Below, in pieces: positions 48,329 through 59,372 of a stretch of 64,000 nt of DNA. Under the pieces are notes generated by a model. It was not told the origin of the DNA. It worked only from the letters and a program-made list of their open reading frames with translations, and did not search any database. Both the position numbers and the translations under genes were made by a program. Each line of letters opens with the position of its first letter. Within the stretch, counting starts at the first letter, position 1. The DNA is from an uncultured Polaribacter sp. (GTDB lineage Bacteria > Bacteroidota > Bacteroidia > Flavobacteriales > Flavobacteriaceae), in NCBI RefSeq assembly GCF_947501385.1, contig NZ_CANMVP010000008.1:92561-156560 (forward strand), read 5' to 3'.

Positions 48329-49762
48329 TTATTTTTTGAAAATTCCACCAGAAAAAGGATAATGTTGATTTTTAACACTCTCTCTTTTTAAGATTCGATT
48401 GGCTTTTTCTACCAACTCTGGATATTGTTTAGAAACATCATGTTCTTCACTTATATCTATTGATAAATCATATAATTCTGTATGATAATTATCGTACATT
48501 CTTACAGCTTTCCATTTTCCAAAACGAGTGGCTTGTTTAAACCCTTTTTCACCTCTACCTTCTTGAATTTCAAAATAGAGAAAGTCATGTTTTTGTTGAT
48601 TTTCTTTTCCTAATAATTCTGGCAACATAGAAATTCCATCAGTTGCATTTGGTGATGTTGTCTCTGCAACTTCTGCAAGAGTTGGCATCATATCATAAAA
48701 TGTAGCTTGATGGTTTGTTGTTTTTCCTTCAGGTATTTTATTTTGCCAATATGCAAACATGGGTACACGAACTCCTCCTTCATACAAATCTCTTTTAAAA
48801 CCCTTTAATCCACCAGAACTATCAAAAAACTGATAACTATGATGATTTTCGTTTGTTGGGCCATTATCGCTTGCAAACACAATTAATGTGTTTTCTAATT
48901 CACCAATTGCTTTTAATTTATAGAAAAGTCTTTTTATTTGACTATCTAACATCGTAATTCTTGCAGCATGACGTCTTTCAATTTCTGGCCATTTTTTAAT
49001 TTTATCAATATATAAATCTGTTTTACTTAAAAAGAATTCATGAGCATGTGGTGTTCTATAAGACATATATAAAAAGAATGGTTTGTCATTTTCTTTGTCT
49101 TCTAAATATTCTAAAGCAAAATTTGTTCTAAATTCGTCTAAACAAGAATAATTATTATAATTATAAAAAACAGAATCTTGTCTGTTATTTACCCAGTGAA
49201 CACGTTCATCTAATTCGTTTCCTTGTTCGTCTTCTCCCCATTGTTCTTGCACTGCATAATCAAAACCTCTACCTTTTGCCCAAGTAGACATGTCTTCTGG
49301 AGTGCCCATATGCCATTTACCAATCATTGCTGTTTGGTAACCAGCATTTTGTAACATTTCTCCTAGGGTTTTTTCTGATTTTTCTAACGGAACTCTATCC
49401 CATTTACCATTTACAATTCCTTTGTTTCCTCTGATACTTAAATGTCCTGTATGTAAGCCTGTCATTAAACTGGCTCTTGAAGGCGAACAAACAGAAGTAC
49501 CTGCATAAAAATCTGTAAACCGAACACCTTTAGAAGCTAACGAGTCTAAAAATGGAGTTTTTATTATTTTTTGACCATAAGAACCTAGTTCTCCATAACC
49601 CATATCATCCGCTAATAAAAAAATGATATTCGGTTTTTTATTGGTTTTATTTTCTTTTTTAATTTGTGATGTTTCAGTTTTATCAGAACTAGTACAACCA
49701 AAGAATATAGTTGTAATTAGTAAAAAACAAAAAAAAATTAATGAGGATAATTTCATAAACAT
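48329..49762 (-). CDS. S1-family sulfatase (CSPSR)
   Basis: NIIFLLADDMGYGELGSYGQKIIKTPFLDSLA...GTSVCSPSRASLMTGLHTGH. Confidence 0.92.
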   Translation of the reverse strand: MFMKLSSLIFFCFLLITTIFFGCTSSDKTETSQIKKENKTNKKPNIIFLLADDMGYGELGSYGQKIIKTPFLDSLASKGVRFTDFYAGTSVCSPSRASLMTGLHTGHLSIRGNKGIVNGKWDRVPLEKSEKTLGEMLQNAGYQTAMIGKWHMGTPEDMSTWAKGRGFDYAVQEQWGEDEQGNELDERVHWVNNRQDSVFYNYNNYSCLDEFRTNFALEYLEDKENDKPFFLYMSYRTPHAHEFFLSKTDLYIDKIKKWPEIERRHAARITMLDSQIKRLFYKLKAIGELENTLIVFASDNGPTNENHHSYQFFDSSGGLKGFKRDLYEGGVRVPMFAYWQNKIPEGKTTNHQATFYDMMPTLAEVAETTSPNATDGISMLPELLGKENQQKHDFLYFEIQEGRGEKGFKQATRFGKWKAVRMYDNYHTELYDLSIDISEEHDVSKQYPELVEKANRILKRESVKNQHYPFSGGIFKK

Positions 49763-49777
49763 AGAGTTATTTTTATT

Positions 49778-51214
49778 CTATTTAAAAGGAAATAATTTGG
49801 AAGTAGAGTGCTCTTTTTTCAATATGTTTTTTATTTCTAGAACTATTTTTGGATGTAAATCTGCTACATTATTTGTCTCTTTTTCATCTTTTGATAAGTT
49901 ATATAATTCTAATCTTCCTTTATTTTTCTCTTTAGAATTTATATTGTACCAAACTGCTTTCCACTTGCCTTTTCTCAATGCTTTTCTACCTCCTCGAATG
50001 TTAAACTCCCAATACAAAAACTCGTGTTCTCTTTGATTTTTTCTATCATTTAATAAAGTTGGGAGCAAAGAAATTCCGTCTGAATTGTAATTACCTTGTG
50101 CACCAGATATTTCTACAATTGTTGGTAAAATATCCCAAAAAGCAGAGACGTGATTTGAGATAGAGTTCTTTTTTATTTTTGATGGCCATGAAACAATAAA
50201 AGGTGCTCTAATTCCACCTTCATATAAATCTCTTTTTACACCTCTTAATCCGCCAGAACTATTAAAATATTTAGGGTTTGCACCACCTTCTGTATGAGGA
50301 CCATTATCACTAGAAAACATGATAATTGTGTTATCTGCAATACCTAACTCTTCTACTTTTTTAACAATTTGTCCAACATATTCATCCATTCTATTTACCA
50401 TTGATGCAAATGTTGCATACGGTTTTTCTTGTGACGAATATTCTTTTGGGACGATATCTTTACCATAATCTGAAGTATATCTACTATCTTTTGTATGCGG
50501 AACTTCTTCAAATTTATTCTCATACTTTTTAAACAACGAATCTTTTGGTGAAATGATTTCTGCATGAGGCAATACCAAAGGAACGTAAGCAAAAAAAGAT
50601 TTTTCTTTATTTTTTTGTATAAATTCTAATGTTTTTTTCTGAATTACATCTGGAGCATAAGTTACTTTTTTTGTCCAGTCATTCCCTGATAAAGAATCTA
50701 TTTTTTGATTATGATTCAGGTAAGGTGGATAATAACGATGTGCTAATTTTTGGTCATTATAACCATAAAACTCATCAAACCCTTGATTATTTGGGTCTCC
50801 TTCTCCAAAACCTAATCCCCATTTCCCAAACATACCAGTTACATAACCTTCTTTTTTTAATATTTCTGCAATTGTAATAGCATTTGCTGGTAAAGGTGTC
50901 TGTCCGTCACCAAATTCCTTATTTCCTCTAATTGGAGTATGACCAGTGTGTTGACCAGTCATTAAAGAAGATCGAGAAGGGGCACAGACAGAAGCTCCAG
51001 AATAATGTTGCGTAAAACGAATTCCTTGAGAAGCTAAATCGTCTAAATTGGGCGTTTCTATCCTTTTTTGTCCATAAACACCTAAATCTCCATAACCCAA
51101 ATCATCAGCTAAAATATATATGATGTTTGGTTTTTTTTCTTGATGTTTCTCTTTTTTTGCGCAAAAAGAAATTAGTAACAAAAATGGTAATAAATGTAGT
51201 GCTTTAAACTTCAT
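49778..51214 (-). CDS. S1-family sulfatase (CAPSR)
   Basis: NIIYILADDLGYGDLGVYGQKRIETPNLDDLA...GASVCAPSRSSLMTGQHTGH. Confidence 0.92.
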   Translation of the reverse strand: MKFKALHLLPFLLLISFCAKKEKHQEKKPNIIYILADDLGYGDLGVYGQKRIETPNLDDLASQGIRFTQHYSGASVCAPSRSSLMTGQHTGHTPIRGNKEFGDGQTPLPANAITIAEILKKEGYVTGMFGKWGLGFGEGDPNNQGFDEFYGYNDQKLAHRYYPPYLNHNQKIDSLSGNDWTKKVTYAPDVIQKKTLEFIQKNKEKSFFAYVPLVLPHAEIISPKDSLFKKYENKFEEVPHTKDSRYTSDYGKDIVPKEYSSQEKPYATFASMVNRMDEYVGQIVKKVEELGIADNTIIMFSSDNGPHTEGGANPKYFNSSGGLRGVKRDLYEGGIRAPFIVSWPSKIKKNSISNHVSAFWDILPTIVEISGAQGNYNSDGISLLPTLLNDRKNQREHEFLYWEFNIRGGRKALRKGKWKAVWYNINSKEKNKGRLELYNLSKDEKETNNVADLHPKIVLEIKNILKKEHSTSKLFPFK

Positions 51215-51234
51215 TTTAAAATTTATAAATATTA

Positions 51235-52785
51235 CTAATCGAATGTGATATCTTTAGAGTTTTCACCATATTTTTTTCCTCTTATTTCTTCAAAAGTTTT
51301 GATCATTTCTTGAAGTTTTTCTGGTTTTGATTTTGCCAAATTGTTTTGCTGTGATTTATCTTCCTTCAAGTTATACAACTGATAATAAGGAAAACTACCA
51401 ACTTCAATGCCAACAGCTTCTCTGTAATTTTTGCCTTTGTAAGGTGGAATCATTATCCAATTTCCTTCTCTTAAAGCAGTTCTAGAAGTAGCTTCAATGA
51501 TTAAATGTTCTCTACCTTTTTCTGTCTGTCCTAAAAAAGTATTTAATAAATTTTCGCTATCTTTTAAGTCTTCTTCTGCGCCAACTAAATCTGCAATAGA
51601 AGCTAACAAATCTATTTGGCAAACTAAAGCATTTGATACTTGTGGTTTAATTTTTCCTTTCCAATAGATAATAAATGGTACTCTTGTACCAGCTTCAAAA
51701 ATACTGTATTTACCACCTCTTAAACCTCCTTTTGGATCGTGATTTCCAACTTTTTCAACAGCATCATCATAATAACCATCATTTAAAACTGGCCCATTAT
51801 CACTTGAAAAAACAATTAATGTGTTTTCTAAAATTCCTTCTTTTTCTAGAGTTTTTATAAACTCACCAACCATAAAATCTGCTTCTAAAATTACATCACC
51901 TCTTGGTCCCATTCCAGATTTACCTACAAATCTTGGATGTGGAGTTCTTGGTACATGTGGTTGTTGCATGGCATAGTATAAAAAGAAAGGTTCTTTTTTA
52001 TGTGATTTTACATAATCTTGTGCCTTAGCCAAAAAGTGATCTGCCATATCAATATCGCTCCATTTTGCTGCTTCACCACCTTTCATATAGCCAATTCTTG
52101 GTATTCCGTTTACAATACTGCTGTTATGTCCATGATGCCATTTCATAGTTAGCATTTCTGGGTTAGATATTGCTGTAGGTTCTCCTTCGAAATTTTCTTT
52201 ATAGTTAATTTCTATTGAATCATTTTTATCTAAACCAACTACATTTCCGTCCTTTATATAAACTGTTGGCACTCTATCCTGCGTAGCTGCAAGAATGTAT
52301 GAATCATCAAAACCAACTTCATTTGGTCCTGGAGAAATACGTTTATTCCAATTAACAACTCCTGTTCCTAAACCTAAATGCCATTTACCTACAATTGCTG
52401 TTTGGTATCCTTTATTTTTTAATAATTTAGGCAAGGTTTGTTGTTCTGTTCCTATTAACAAAGGTGCTGTTCCTGGTAAAATTTTAGCGTTTTTATTTCG
52501 CCAAGGATAAACACCTGTTAATAAGGCATATCTACTTGGAGTACAAGTTGCAGATGAAGCATAACCATTTGTAAACTTTATACCTCCACTTGCTAAAGCA
52601 TCTATGTTTGGAGTTTGTAATTCAGTTGCTCCATAAGAAGATAAATCTCCATAACCTAAATCGTCTAAATAAATAATGACGATGTTGGGTTTGTTAATTT
52701 GTTTTTCTTCTTCTTTTTTCGTTTTGCAAGCAGAAAAGTAGATAGTTGAAAAAATTATGCTTAAAAAAATGATTTTTTTATCCAT
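51235..52785 (-). CDS. S1-family sulfatase (CTPSR), close paralog of 15452-17005
   Basis: NIVIIYLDDLGYGDLSSYGATELQTPNIDALA...SSATCTPSRYALLTGVYPWR. Confidence 0.93.
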   Translation of the reverse strand: MDKKIIFLSIIFSTIYFSACKTKKEEEKQINKPNIVIIYLDDLGYGDLSSYGATELQTPNIDALASGGIKFTNGYASSATCTPSRYALLTGVYPWRNKNAKILPGTAPLLIGTEQQTLPKLLKNKGYQTAIVGKWHLGLGTGVVNWNKRISPGPNEVGFDDSYILAATQDRVPTVYIKDGNVVGLDKNDSIEINYKENFEGEPTAISNPEMLTMKWHHGHNSSIVNGIPRIGYMKGGEAAKWSDIDMADHFLAKAQDYVKSHKKEPFFLYYAMQQPHVPRTPHPRFVGKSGMGPRGDVILEADFMVGEFIKTLEKEGILENTLIVFSSDNGPVLNDGYYDDAVEKVGNHDPKGGLRGGKYSIFEAGTRVPFIIYWKGKIKPQVSNALVCQIDLLASIADLVGAEEDLKDSENLLNTFLGQTEKGREHLIIEATSRTALREGNWIMIPPYKGKNYREAVGIEVGSFPYYQLYNLKEDKSQQNNLAKSKPEKLQEMIKTFEEIRGKKYGENSKDITFD

Positions 52786-52816
52786 TATCGAATAATATTA
52801 AAATTTAAATTGTAGT

Positions 52817-54484
52817 TTATCTGTCTTCAAGAATTAATAAATCGAAATTATCTAACCATAGTTTTTGAACAATTGCATCATTTTGTCCATTTTCGGTAAT
52901 ATTAATATCAAATCGACCTGCAGTTAGATCAGGTAAAGTTACTTCAGGTAAAGTAAGTCTTACCCATTTTCCTTTTTCTGTTATAGAAATATCAAAATTA
53001 AATGTACCTTCTACAGATGCTGTGAAATTATATTGAATGTTAGTCATCGTTGTTGCTGGATCTATAAAAACCCAAACAGATGGAATATAAGAACCTGCAC
53101 TCACAGGACTTAAATTACCATACTGACCACCTTGCAATCTTGCCAACGTTGGAATACCAGCAGCAGGTGTTTCAAATTTCATAGAACTATTGCCTTCGAA
53201 TGCCATAGAATCATCTCTAAAATAGTATAAAGGTCCGTTCTCATTATTTGCATTATGCTGTGCAAAATAACCTTCTGTGTTTGCTTTTTTAAATTGATTT
53301 CCAGAACCACCCCATTCTATCTCGTAGCCAGTATAACCATCAATATTCATAGCTCCTTGGAAATTCATTTCCACTGCTTGATTGCTAAAACTTGCTAAAT
53401 TTCTCTGATCTACAGAGGTAATATTCCCTGCCGTGTAAGAGAGAGTTATAACGTCTGTATTAAAGATTGGTTGGGTTAATACCAAATCTATTTGCGTAGC
53501 ATCATTAGAATTTATCGTTACTGATGATACAGGGATATTTTGGTCGAAACCAGCAGCCATATTTACAACATGAACTGTAAAATTACCTTCTTCTCCAGTA
53601 ACATTTGCAACTTCTCCAGTAACGTTAAATGATAATACTTCTGACTCGTTTTCTACGATCTCTCCATTAATTACAAAAGGTTTTGTAGATGGAATTACTT
53701 CTATATTTACTGGGATTAGTTTGGTGGCTATGCTTACAGCACTCTCAACATCTGTTCTACTTGATGTGATGCTACCACCAGAAAAATTTCCTAAACTGTT
53801 GTATAAAACACCAACTGAGTCTAACACACTTGTTGGTATATTTCCTCCATCAAAAGTCCATGTTCTTAAATTGGGTTGACCAACTACTGTTTTGTCTAAA
53901 AAAACAAGTTCTTCGCCAGCTTCTATCGTTAGTTTTTTCCATGATGCTTGATTTGAAATATCTGGCATATCTGTTTCATCAATATCTAAAACAATTTCTG
54001 TACCTCTTAAAATTTGAAAAGCTGGTTTAACATCGTCATAAACAGTAACAGTAAATGTTTTTTCAACTAACCAGGTGCCATCTTCTTGTTTTGTTGATTC
54101 TGCAACAGAATCTTTAAATACATTGTTTAACACAATTTCTTTAACTCCAGGTTCTGTAAATAAAACATTTAACAAATCTTCTTTAATAGTTAGTGGACCT
54201 GCTTCTTTAATAAAATCGGTATAAATTGAATCTTTTTCACTAAAAGTATTTTCTAATAAGCTTGTGCCAGAAGGAATACTCCAACTATGTGATATAGCAT
54301 TTTTAGAAAGATCTGTAAACCCAACGTAACTGTTTAGATTTGTGTTATAATTACTTGCATCAAATCCTTTGGAAGTAAACCATAGAAAGCTTGAGAAATA
54401 TCCACTAGGTGCTATATAATCTTCATTATTACAATTTGTAAATAGAAGAATTATTAAAACGTATAATATGTGTATTTTTTTCAT
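52817..54484 (-). CDS. SusE/F-position surface glycan-binding lipoprotein (predicted)
   Basis: Lipobox LLFTNCNNED; Ig/PKD-like repeats; located directly after SusC/SusD. Confidence 0.6.
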   Translation of the reverse strand: MKKIHILYVLIILLFTNCNNEDYIAPSGYFSSFLWFTSKGFDASNYNTNLNSYVGFTDLSKNAISHSWSIPSGTSLLENTFSEKDSIYTDFIKEAGPLTIKEDLLNVLFTEPGVKEIVLNNVFKDSVAESTKQEDGTWLVEKTFTVTVYDDVKPAFQILRGTEIVLDIDETDMPDISNQASWKKLTIEAGEELVFLDKTVVGQPNLRTWTFDGGNIPTSVLDSVGVLYNSLGNFSGGSITSSRTDVESAVSIATKLIPVNIEVIPSTKPFVINGEIVENESEVLSFNVTGEVANVTGEEGNFTVHVVNMAAGFDQNIPVSSVTINSNDATQIDLVLTQPIFNTDVITLSYTAGNITSVDQRNLASFSNQAVEMNFQGAMNIDGYTGYEIEWGGSGNQFKKANTEGYFAQHNANNENGPLYYFRDDSMAFEGNSSMKFETPAAGIPTLARLQGGQYGNLSPVSAGSYIPSVWVFIDPATTMTNIQYNFTASVEGTFNFDISITEKGKWVRLTLPEVTLPDLTAGRFDINITENGQNDAIVQKLWLDNFDLLILEDR

Positions 54485-54498
54485 CCTTTTTATTTTTA

Positions 54499-56268
54499 TT
54501 AGTTAGTAACAGCGTTGTTATTGAGAGTTTCAGACGTTGGTATTGGTAAATAACCATTTGTATAGAGTTGAGCTGTTCTAACATATTCTTTAATGATTTG
54601 AGGATCTACCGTAGGATCTGGACTTACACCAAATCTTACCAAACTATTTTCTCTTGTTTGTATTGTTCCAGTAGCATCATCAAAATAATTATAATCTACT
54701 AAATAATAATCTCTTGTTGCTAACTCATTAAATCTATCACTTGCTATTCCCCATCTTCTTAAATCTATTACTCTGATAGAAACACCTTCTACAGCTAATT
54801 CTAAAGGACGTTCTACATACATTAAATGCTCCATTAAGCTGTTTGGCGTGTATGGTGTTCCGTCAACTAAACTGGCGTTTTCGTCTAATAATTCTAATCC
54901 CCAGCGTTCTCTTACAAAATTAATATTAGTTATTGCAGCAGAAATATTATTGTCTCCTAATAGTAACGCTTCTGCATACATTAAATGAACATCTGCTAAT
55001 CTATTTAAAATAATATTTTTACCAGATTTCCAATTATTATCACCTAAATTATTTTCGTTATCTATGATATCATGATTGGTGTATTTTTTGAAAAAACCAT
55101 ATTTTCTCTCTCCAATGGAGCTAAAGTTAACAGCTATTGCCGCAGATGGTTGACCGTAATATTCTGTATCTTCATCATTTACCATTGCTATCATTGCGGA
55201 AGCTCTTAAAGATACTTTTCTTGGTCTTAAAGCATTTGTACCTCTATCTATTACCAAATTTCTTGGATCTGATAAATCTAATGGTTCTGTAGCAAAAGCA
55301 TGAATTAGCCAAGAAGATGCTGTAAATTGTTCATTTGTATTTCCACCACCAACAGCAAATGGTGCAGAATACCTTGCATTTCTGGTAAAAAAACTTTCTT
55401 CATCAAAATTATTGTCTTCTGGTTGTTGACTATTTGAGTAATTTATTTCTAGAATTGATTCTGAATTAAAATCACCTGCAGCTTTAAACATAATATTAGC
55501 ATCTTGAACTAATGCGTATCCGTAAGGACCATTGATAACATCTTCAAAATATGTTTTTGCTATTTGGTAATCTGCTGGATTATCTGAGGCAGAGTATAGA
55601 TAGCTTGTTCCTAAAATTGTTGCTGCTGCACCAGCAGTTGCTTTTGTTTTCTGTGGAAATTGTGCAGGTAAATTTTCATAAGCATACAACAAATCTGCTC
55701 TAAAAAAATCCATCACTTCTTGAGAAGTACTTAATGGTTTTGAAAACTCTTCTTGTGAACCAGGAATTGCATCTCTTATTACAATTCTACCTTCATTAAA
55801 TAGCGAATGTAAATAAAAGTGAGCTAAACCTCTAAAAAAACGAGCTTGTCCCATTTGATTTCTCCATTCAGTTTGACTTTTTAAGTCTTCTGACATACTG
55901 TTTAAGCCATCAATTACTTGGTTAGATCTCCAAATAACTTGGTATAAGGCGTTCCATCTTAAATTTAAAGAATTATCGTTTTCTAAAATAATATGTTGGT
56001 AATAATTTAGTGCATTTACACTTATTCTACCTTCTCTAATACCTGGGAAAGCCATATCTGATCTCCAAGCTTCTTCTTTTGGACTTGTAATCCAACTATT
56101 TAACATTGCACCATAAACGGATGTTAATACGGTTTGAGATTCTCCTAGATTTTGAAAATAGGCATCTGCAGAAACCTCGTTAGGATTTGTTTCATCTACA
56201 TAATCTGAACAAGATTGAGTAAATGCTATAATAACAATTGTTACAAATATTTTTACATAATTTTTCAT
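54499..56268 (-). CDS. susD: SusD-like substrate-binding lipoprotein
   Basis: FTQSCSDYVDETNPNEVSADAYFQNLGESQTVLTSVYGAML; QARFFRGLAHFYL; YLPIPTSETLNNN. Confidence 0.93.
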   Translation of the reverse strand: MKNYVKIFVTIVIIAFTQSCSDYVDETNPNEVSADAYFQNLGESQTVLTSVYGAMLNSWITSPKEEAWRSDMAFPGIREGRISVNALNYYQHIILENDNSLNLRWNALYQVIWRSNQVIDGLNSMSEDLKSQTEWRNQMGQARFFRGLAHFYLHSLFNEGRIVIRDAIPGSQEEFSKPLSTSQEVMDFFRADLLYAYENLPAQFPQKTKATAGAAATILGTSYLYSASDNPADYQIAKTYFEDVINGPYGYALVQDANIMFKAAGDFNSESILEINYSNSQQPEDNNFDEESFFTRNARYSAPFAVGGGNTNEQFTASSWLIHAFATEPLDLSDPRNLVIDRGTNALRPRKVSLRASAMIAMVNDEDTEYYGQPSAAIAVNFSSIGERKYGFFKKYTNHDIIDNENNLGDNNWKSGKNIILNRLADVHLMYAEALLLGDNNISAAITNINFVRERWGLELLDENASLVDGTPYTPNSLMEHLMYVERPLELAVEGVSIRVIDLRRWGIASDRFNELATRDYYLVDYNYFDDATGTIQTRENSLVRFGVSPDPTVDPQIIKEYVRTAQLYTNGYLPIPTSETLNNNAVTN

Positions 56269-56280
56269 ATTCTTATTTTT

Positions 56281-59200
56281 TTAAAATGATACTTTTAAAC
56301 CAAATGAATAAATAGCTGTGATAGGATATCTTGAGCTGTCAATACCTCTTCTAGCAACGTTAGTTCCACCAATTTCTGGATCATAACCTTGATAACTTGT
56401 AAATGTAATTGGGTTTTGGGCGCTTAAATAGAATCTTAATCTATCTGCTCCTATTGCTTCTGTTGCATTTTTTGGAAACGTAAATCCTAGAGTAATTTGT
56501 TTTAACCTTAAATAATCTCCATCTTCTAGCCAATAGTCTGTAGTTCCTTCGTAATTTGGATGAAATCTAGAAGTAGAAATAAAAGAAGGAATATTTGATG
56601 TTGGATTGTCTGGAGACCATTGATTTACCAAATCTTGATGACGTTGAAAATTATAAGTAGCAGCTTTGTTACCATTCAAAATTTCTGCACCAACTGTTCC
56701 AAACCAATTCATAGATACATCAAAAAGCCCCATGCTCCAATTAACGTTCAAACCATATTCAAAATCTGCTAATCCGCTACCATGATAGGTTCTATCTTCG
56801 CTTGTTATATTTCCATCTCCATTTGTATCTACATAAATTAAGTCACCAAAATTTGCACTACTTCTTGATGGAAATTGTCTGTAAGCATCAAGTTGCTCTT
56901 GCGTTTTAATTATACCATTTGTTTCATGTAAAAAGAAAGCACCAACTTCATAACCTTCTGCAATTACAGATACTACAGATGTTGGATCATTACCTATTAA
57001 TCTTGAGTTGGCATTATAGATGATGCCCTCATTAGCTACTTTAGTGATTTCGTTTTTATTAGTAGTAAATGTTGCTCCAAAATTAAGTTTGCTTTTACCC
57101 AAATTAGCTTTATAATTTGCTGCTATTTCTAAACCTTGATTTGTCATATTACCCACATTAAGCACTAAATTTTGACCGTAATATGCACCGGAAGAACCTG
57201 GTAATGTTACTGGAAATAACATATCATTCTTTCTTGTATTGTAATAATCTACCATTAAACTCAATTTATTTTTAAACATAGAAAGATCTATTCCTATATT
57301 ATCAGAAACAGAGGTTTCCCATTTAATATCTCTATTCGCATAAGATCTTATAGAAGAACCAAAATCTACAGCACCATCATTTTCATCAAAAATATAATCT
57401 GCAAAGGGTGCTATTGTACTTTGAAATTCATAATCGCTAAAACTATCATTACCAACTTCTCCGTGACTTAATCTTATTTTAAAACTATTAATGGTTTTTC
57501 TTAATGGTTTCCAAAAGGATTCTCTATGAACGTTCCAAGCTGCAGCAACAGAAGGAAAAACACCCCATCTGTATGTTTCTCCAAAACGGGAAGAGCCGTC
57601 ATATCTTGCTAAAGCAGATATTATATATTTACCTGAATAGTTGTATTGTACTCTTGCCAACGAACCAACTCTTTTGGTTGTGTAATTAAAACCACTACCA
57701 ACATTCTCATTTATGGTACCACCATTTAATATGCTTACGTTATTATTTGTAATACCTTCTATGGAAGCAAAGAAAGTCTCAGAATTATCTTCTTCTAAAG
57801 TAAAAACTGTTTGTGCAGTAATATTGTGTTTTCCAAATTTCTTTTTATAGGTTAAACCTGCATCCCAACTAAATTTTGTAGTTCTGTTAGAAGTTGCTGT
57901 AACACCACTTCTTGTTGGGTCTGAATCTAACTCACCTGTTTCAACATTAAGCAAATCAAAATTTGGTCTAAAAATATTTCTACCATTATTTATAACTGCA
58001 CTACCAATATTTGTGATAAAATCTAACGATTTAGAAAGTCTTCTTCTTACTCCAAAATTAAGATTTGTTCTGTCTCTGGTACTATCATCTTTTCTTTTTA
58101 ATGCTTCAGACAAACCAATAATTGGTGTTTGTGAACCTGCGGTTTCATTAACCAACGCAACGTTAGAACTTAAATCTATTGCTGGAAAATAAGGTCTAAA
58201 TCTGCTTGCTGTAACAATAAGACCTTCACTAGTTCTTCTTCTATTTTCGTTTGTGCTTGCTATACTTGCATTAATATTCCAATTATCTGTTTTGTAAGTT
58301 GTTGAAATACGAGCATTATAACGTTTAAAATTTGAATTGATGATTGAACCATCTTGGTCAAACAAACTTCCAGAAGCATTATATGAAAATTTATCTGTAC
58401 CTCCAGAAATATTTAAATTGTAAGTTTTTACTTCTGCTGCATCTACTAAAACAAAATTATCAAAAGTGTTATCATTATTTATCCATTCAGGCGTGTTTGC
58501 TGTTAACGGACCGAATCCGCCAAAGTTATTAAACGAAGTAACTTCATAAAAAAGCTGGTCTCTTGTATTCATTAAAGGAGTTCCTTCTCCTAAAAATTGA
58601 AAACCTTGATTAGCTTCAAAATTAATACTCATAATACCTTCTTTACCTTGTTTTGTGGTTATTAAAATAACACCTGCAGCACCTCTAGAGCCATAAACCG
58701 CCGTAGAAGCTGCATCTTTTAGAATATCTATAGTTTCTATTTCATTTGGTGCTAAACCAGGATCTCCAATTTGCGGAATACCATTTACAACAAATAAAGG
58801 TGTATTAGAGCCACTTAAAGAAGTTATTCCCCGTATTTGAATATTTGCTGGTTCGCCTGGTTCTCCTGAAGCAGAAGAAACACTAACTCCAGCTACTTGT
58901 CCTTGTAATCTAGAGGCAACATCTGAAGTTATAAACTGATCTATATTTTCTGATTTTATTCTATTTACAGCACCCGTAATTTCCTTTTTATTAACTTTAC
59001 CATAACCAACTACAACTATTTCGTCTAATGATTCTGTATCTGATTCTAGAGAAACATTTAATTCTGGCTTTGTTATTTTAACTTCTTTATTTTTCATTCC
59101 TAAATAAAGAAAAGTTAACGTTTCTCCAATACTTGCTTCAATTGAATATTTACCATCAAAATCTGTAGTTGTTCCCCTAGTTGTATTTTTAACAAATACA

Positions 59201-59346
59201 GAAACTCCAAACAAGGGCTCTCCATTTACACTATCTGTAACAGTTCCTTTAACCTTGGTTGTTTGTGCTTTTATATTAACGCTACAAAATAGCATAACAA
59301 AAAAGCTTAAAATCCAGTACTGTAAAATCTTATTTTTGTTTTTCAT
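56281..59346 (-). CDS. susC: SusC-like TonB-dependent transporter
   Basis: TKVKGTVTDSVNGEPLFGVSVFVKNTTRGTTTDFDGKYSI; VVVGYGKVNKKEITGAV; DILKDAASTAVYGSRGAAGVILITTK. Confidence 0.95.
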   Translation of the reverse strand: MKNKNKILQYWILSFFVMLFCSVNIKAQTTKVKGTVTDSVNGEPLFGVSVFVKNTTRGTTTDFDGKYSIEASIGETLTFLYLGMKNKEVKITKPELNVSLESDTESLDEIVVVGYGKVNKKEITGAVNRIKSENIDQFITSDVASRLQGQVAGVSVSSASGEPGEPANIQIRGITSLSGSNTPLFVVNGIPQIGDPGLAPNEIETIDILKDAASTAVYGSRGAAGVILITTKQGKEGIMSINFEANQGFQFLGEGTPLMNTRDQLFYEVTSFNNFGGFGPLTANTPEWINNDNTFDNFVLVDAAEVKTYNLNISGGTDKFSYNASGSLFDQDGSIINSNFKRYNARISTTYKTDNWNINASIASTNENRRRTSEGLIVTASRFRPYFPAIDLSSNVALVNETAGSQTPIIGLSEALKRKDDSTRDRTNLNFGVRRRLSKSLDFITNIGSAVINNGRNIFRPNFDLLNVETGELDSDPTRSGVTATSNRTTKFSWDAGLTYKKKFGKHNITAQTVFTLEEDNSETFFASIEGITNNNVSILNGGTINENVGSGFNYTTKRVGSLARVQYNYSGKYIISALARYDGSSRFGETYRWGVFPSVAAAWNVHRESFWKPLRKTINSFKIRLSHGEVGNDSFSDYEFQSTIAPFADYIFDENDGAVDFGSSIRSYANRDIKWETSVSDNIGIDLSMFKNKLSLMVDYYNTRKNDMLFPVTLPGSSGAYYGQNLVLNVGNMTNQGLEIAANYKANLGKSKLNFGATFTTNKNEITKVANEGIIYNANSRLIGNDPTSVVSVIAEGYEVGAFFLHETNGIIKTQEQLDAYRQFPSRSSANFGDLIYVDTNGDGNITSEDRTYHGSGLADFEYGLNVNWSMGLFDVSMNWFGTVGAEILNGNKAATYNFQRHQDLVNQWSPDNPTSNIPSFISTSRFHPNYEGTTDYWLEDGDYLRLKQITLGFTFPKNATEAIGADRLRFYLSAQNPITFTSYQGYDPEIGGTNVARRGIDSSRYPITAIYSFGLKVSF

Positions 59347-59372
59347 ATAAGTTTTGGTTTACTATTTATTCT

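Noticed and set aside
49623-50036. 137-aa plus-strand ORF antisense to two sulfatases
   Set aside because: Overlaps two well-supported sulfatase genes; composition typical of antisense reading.
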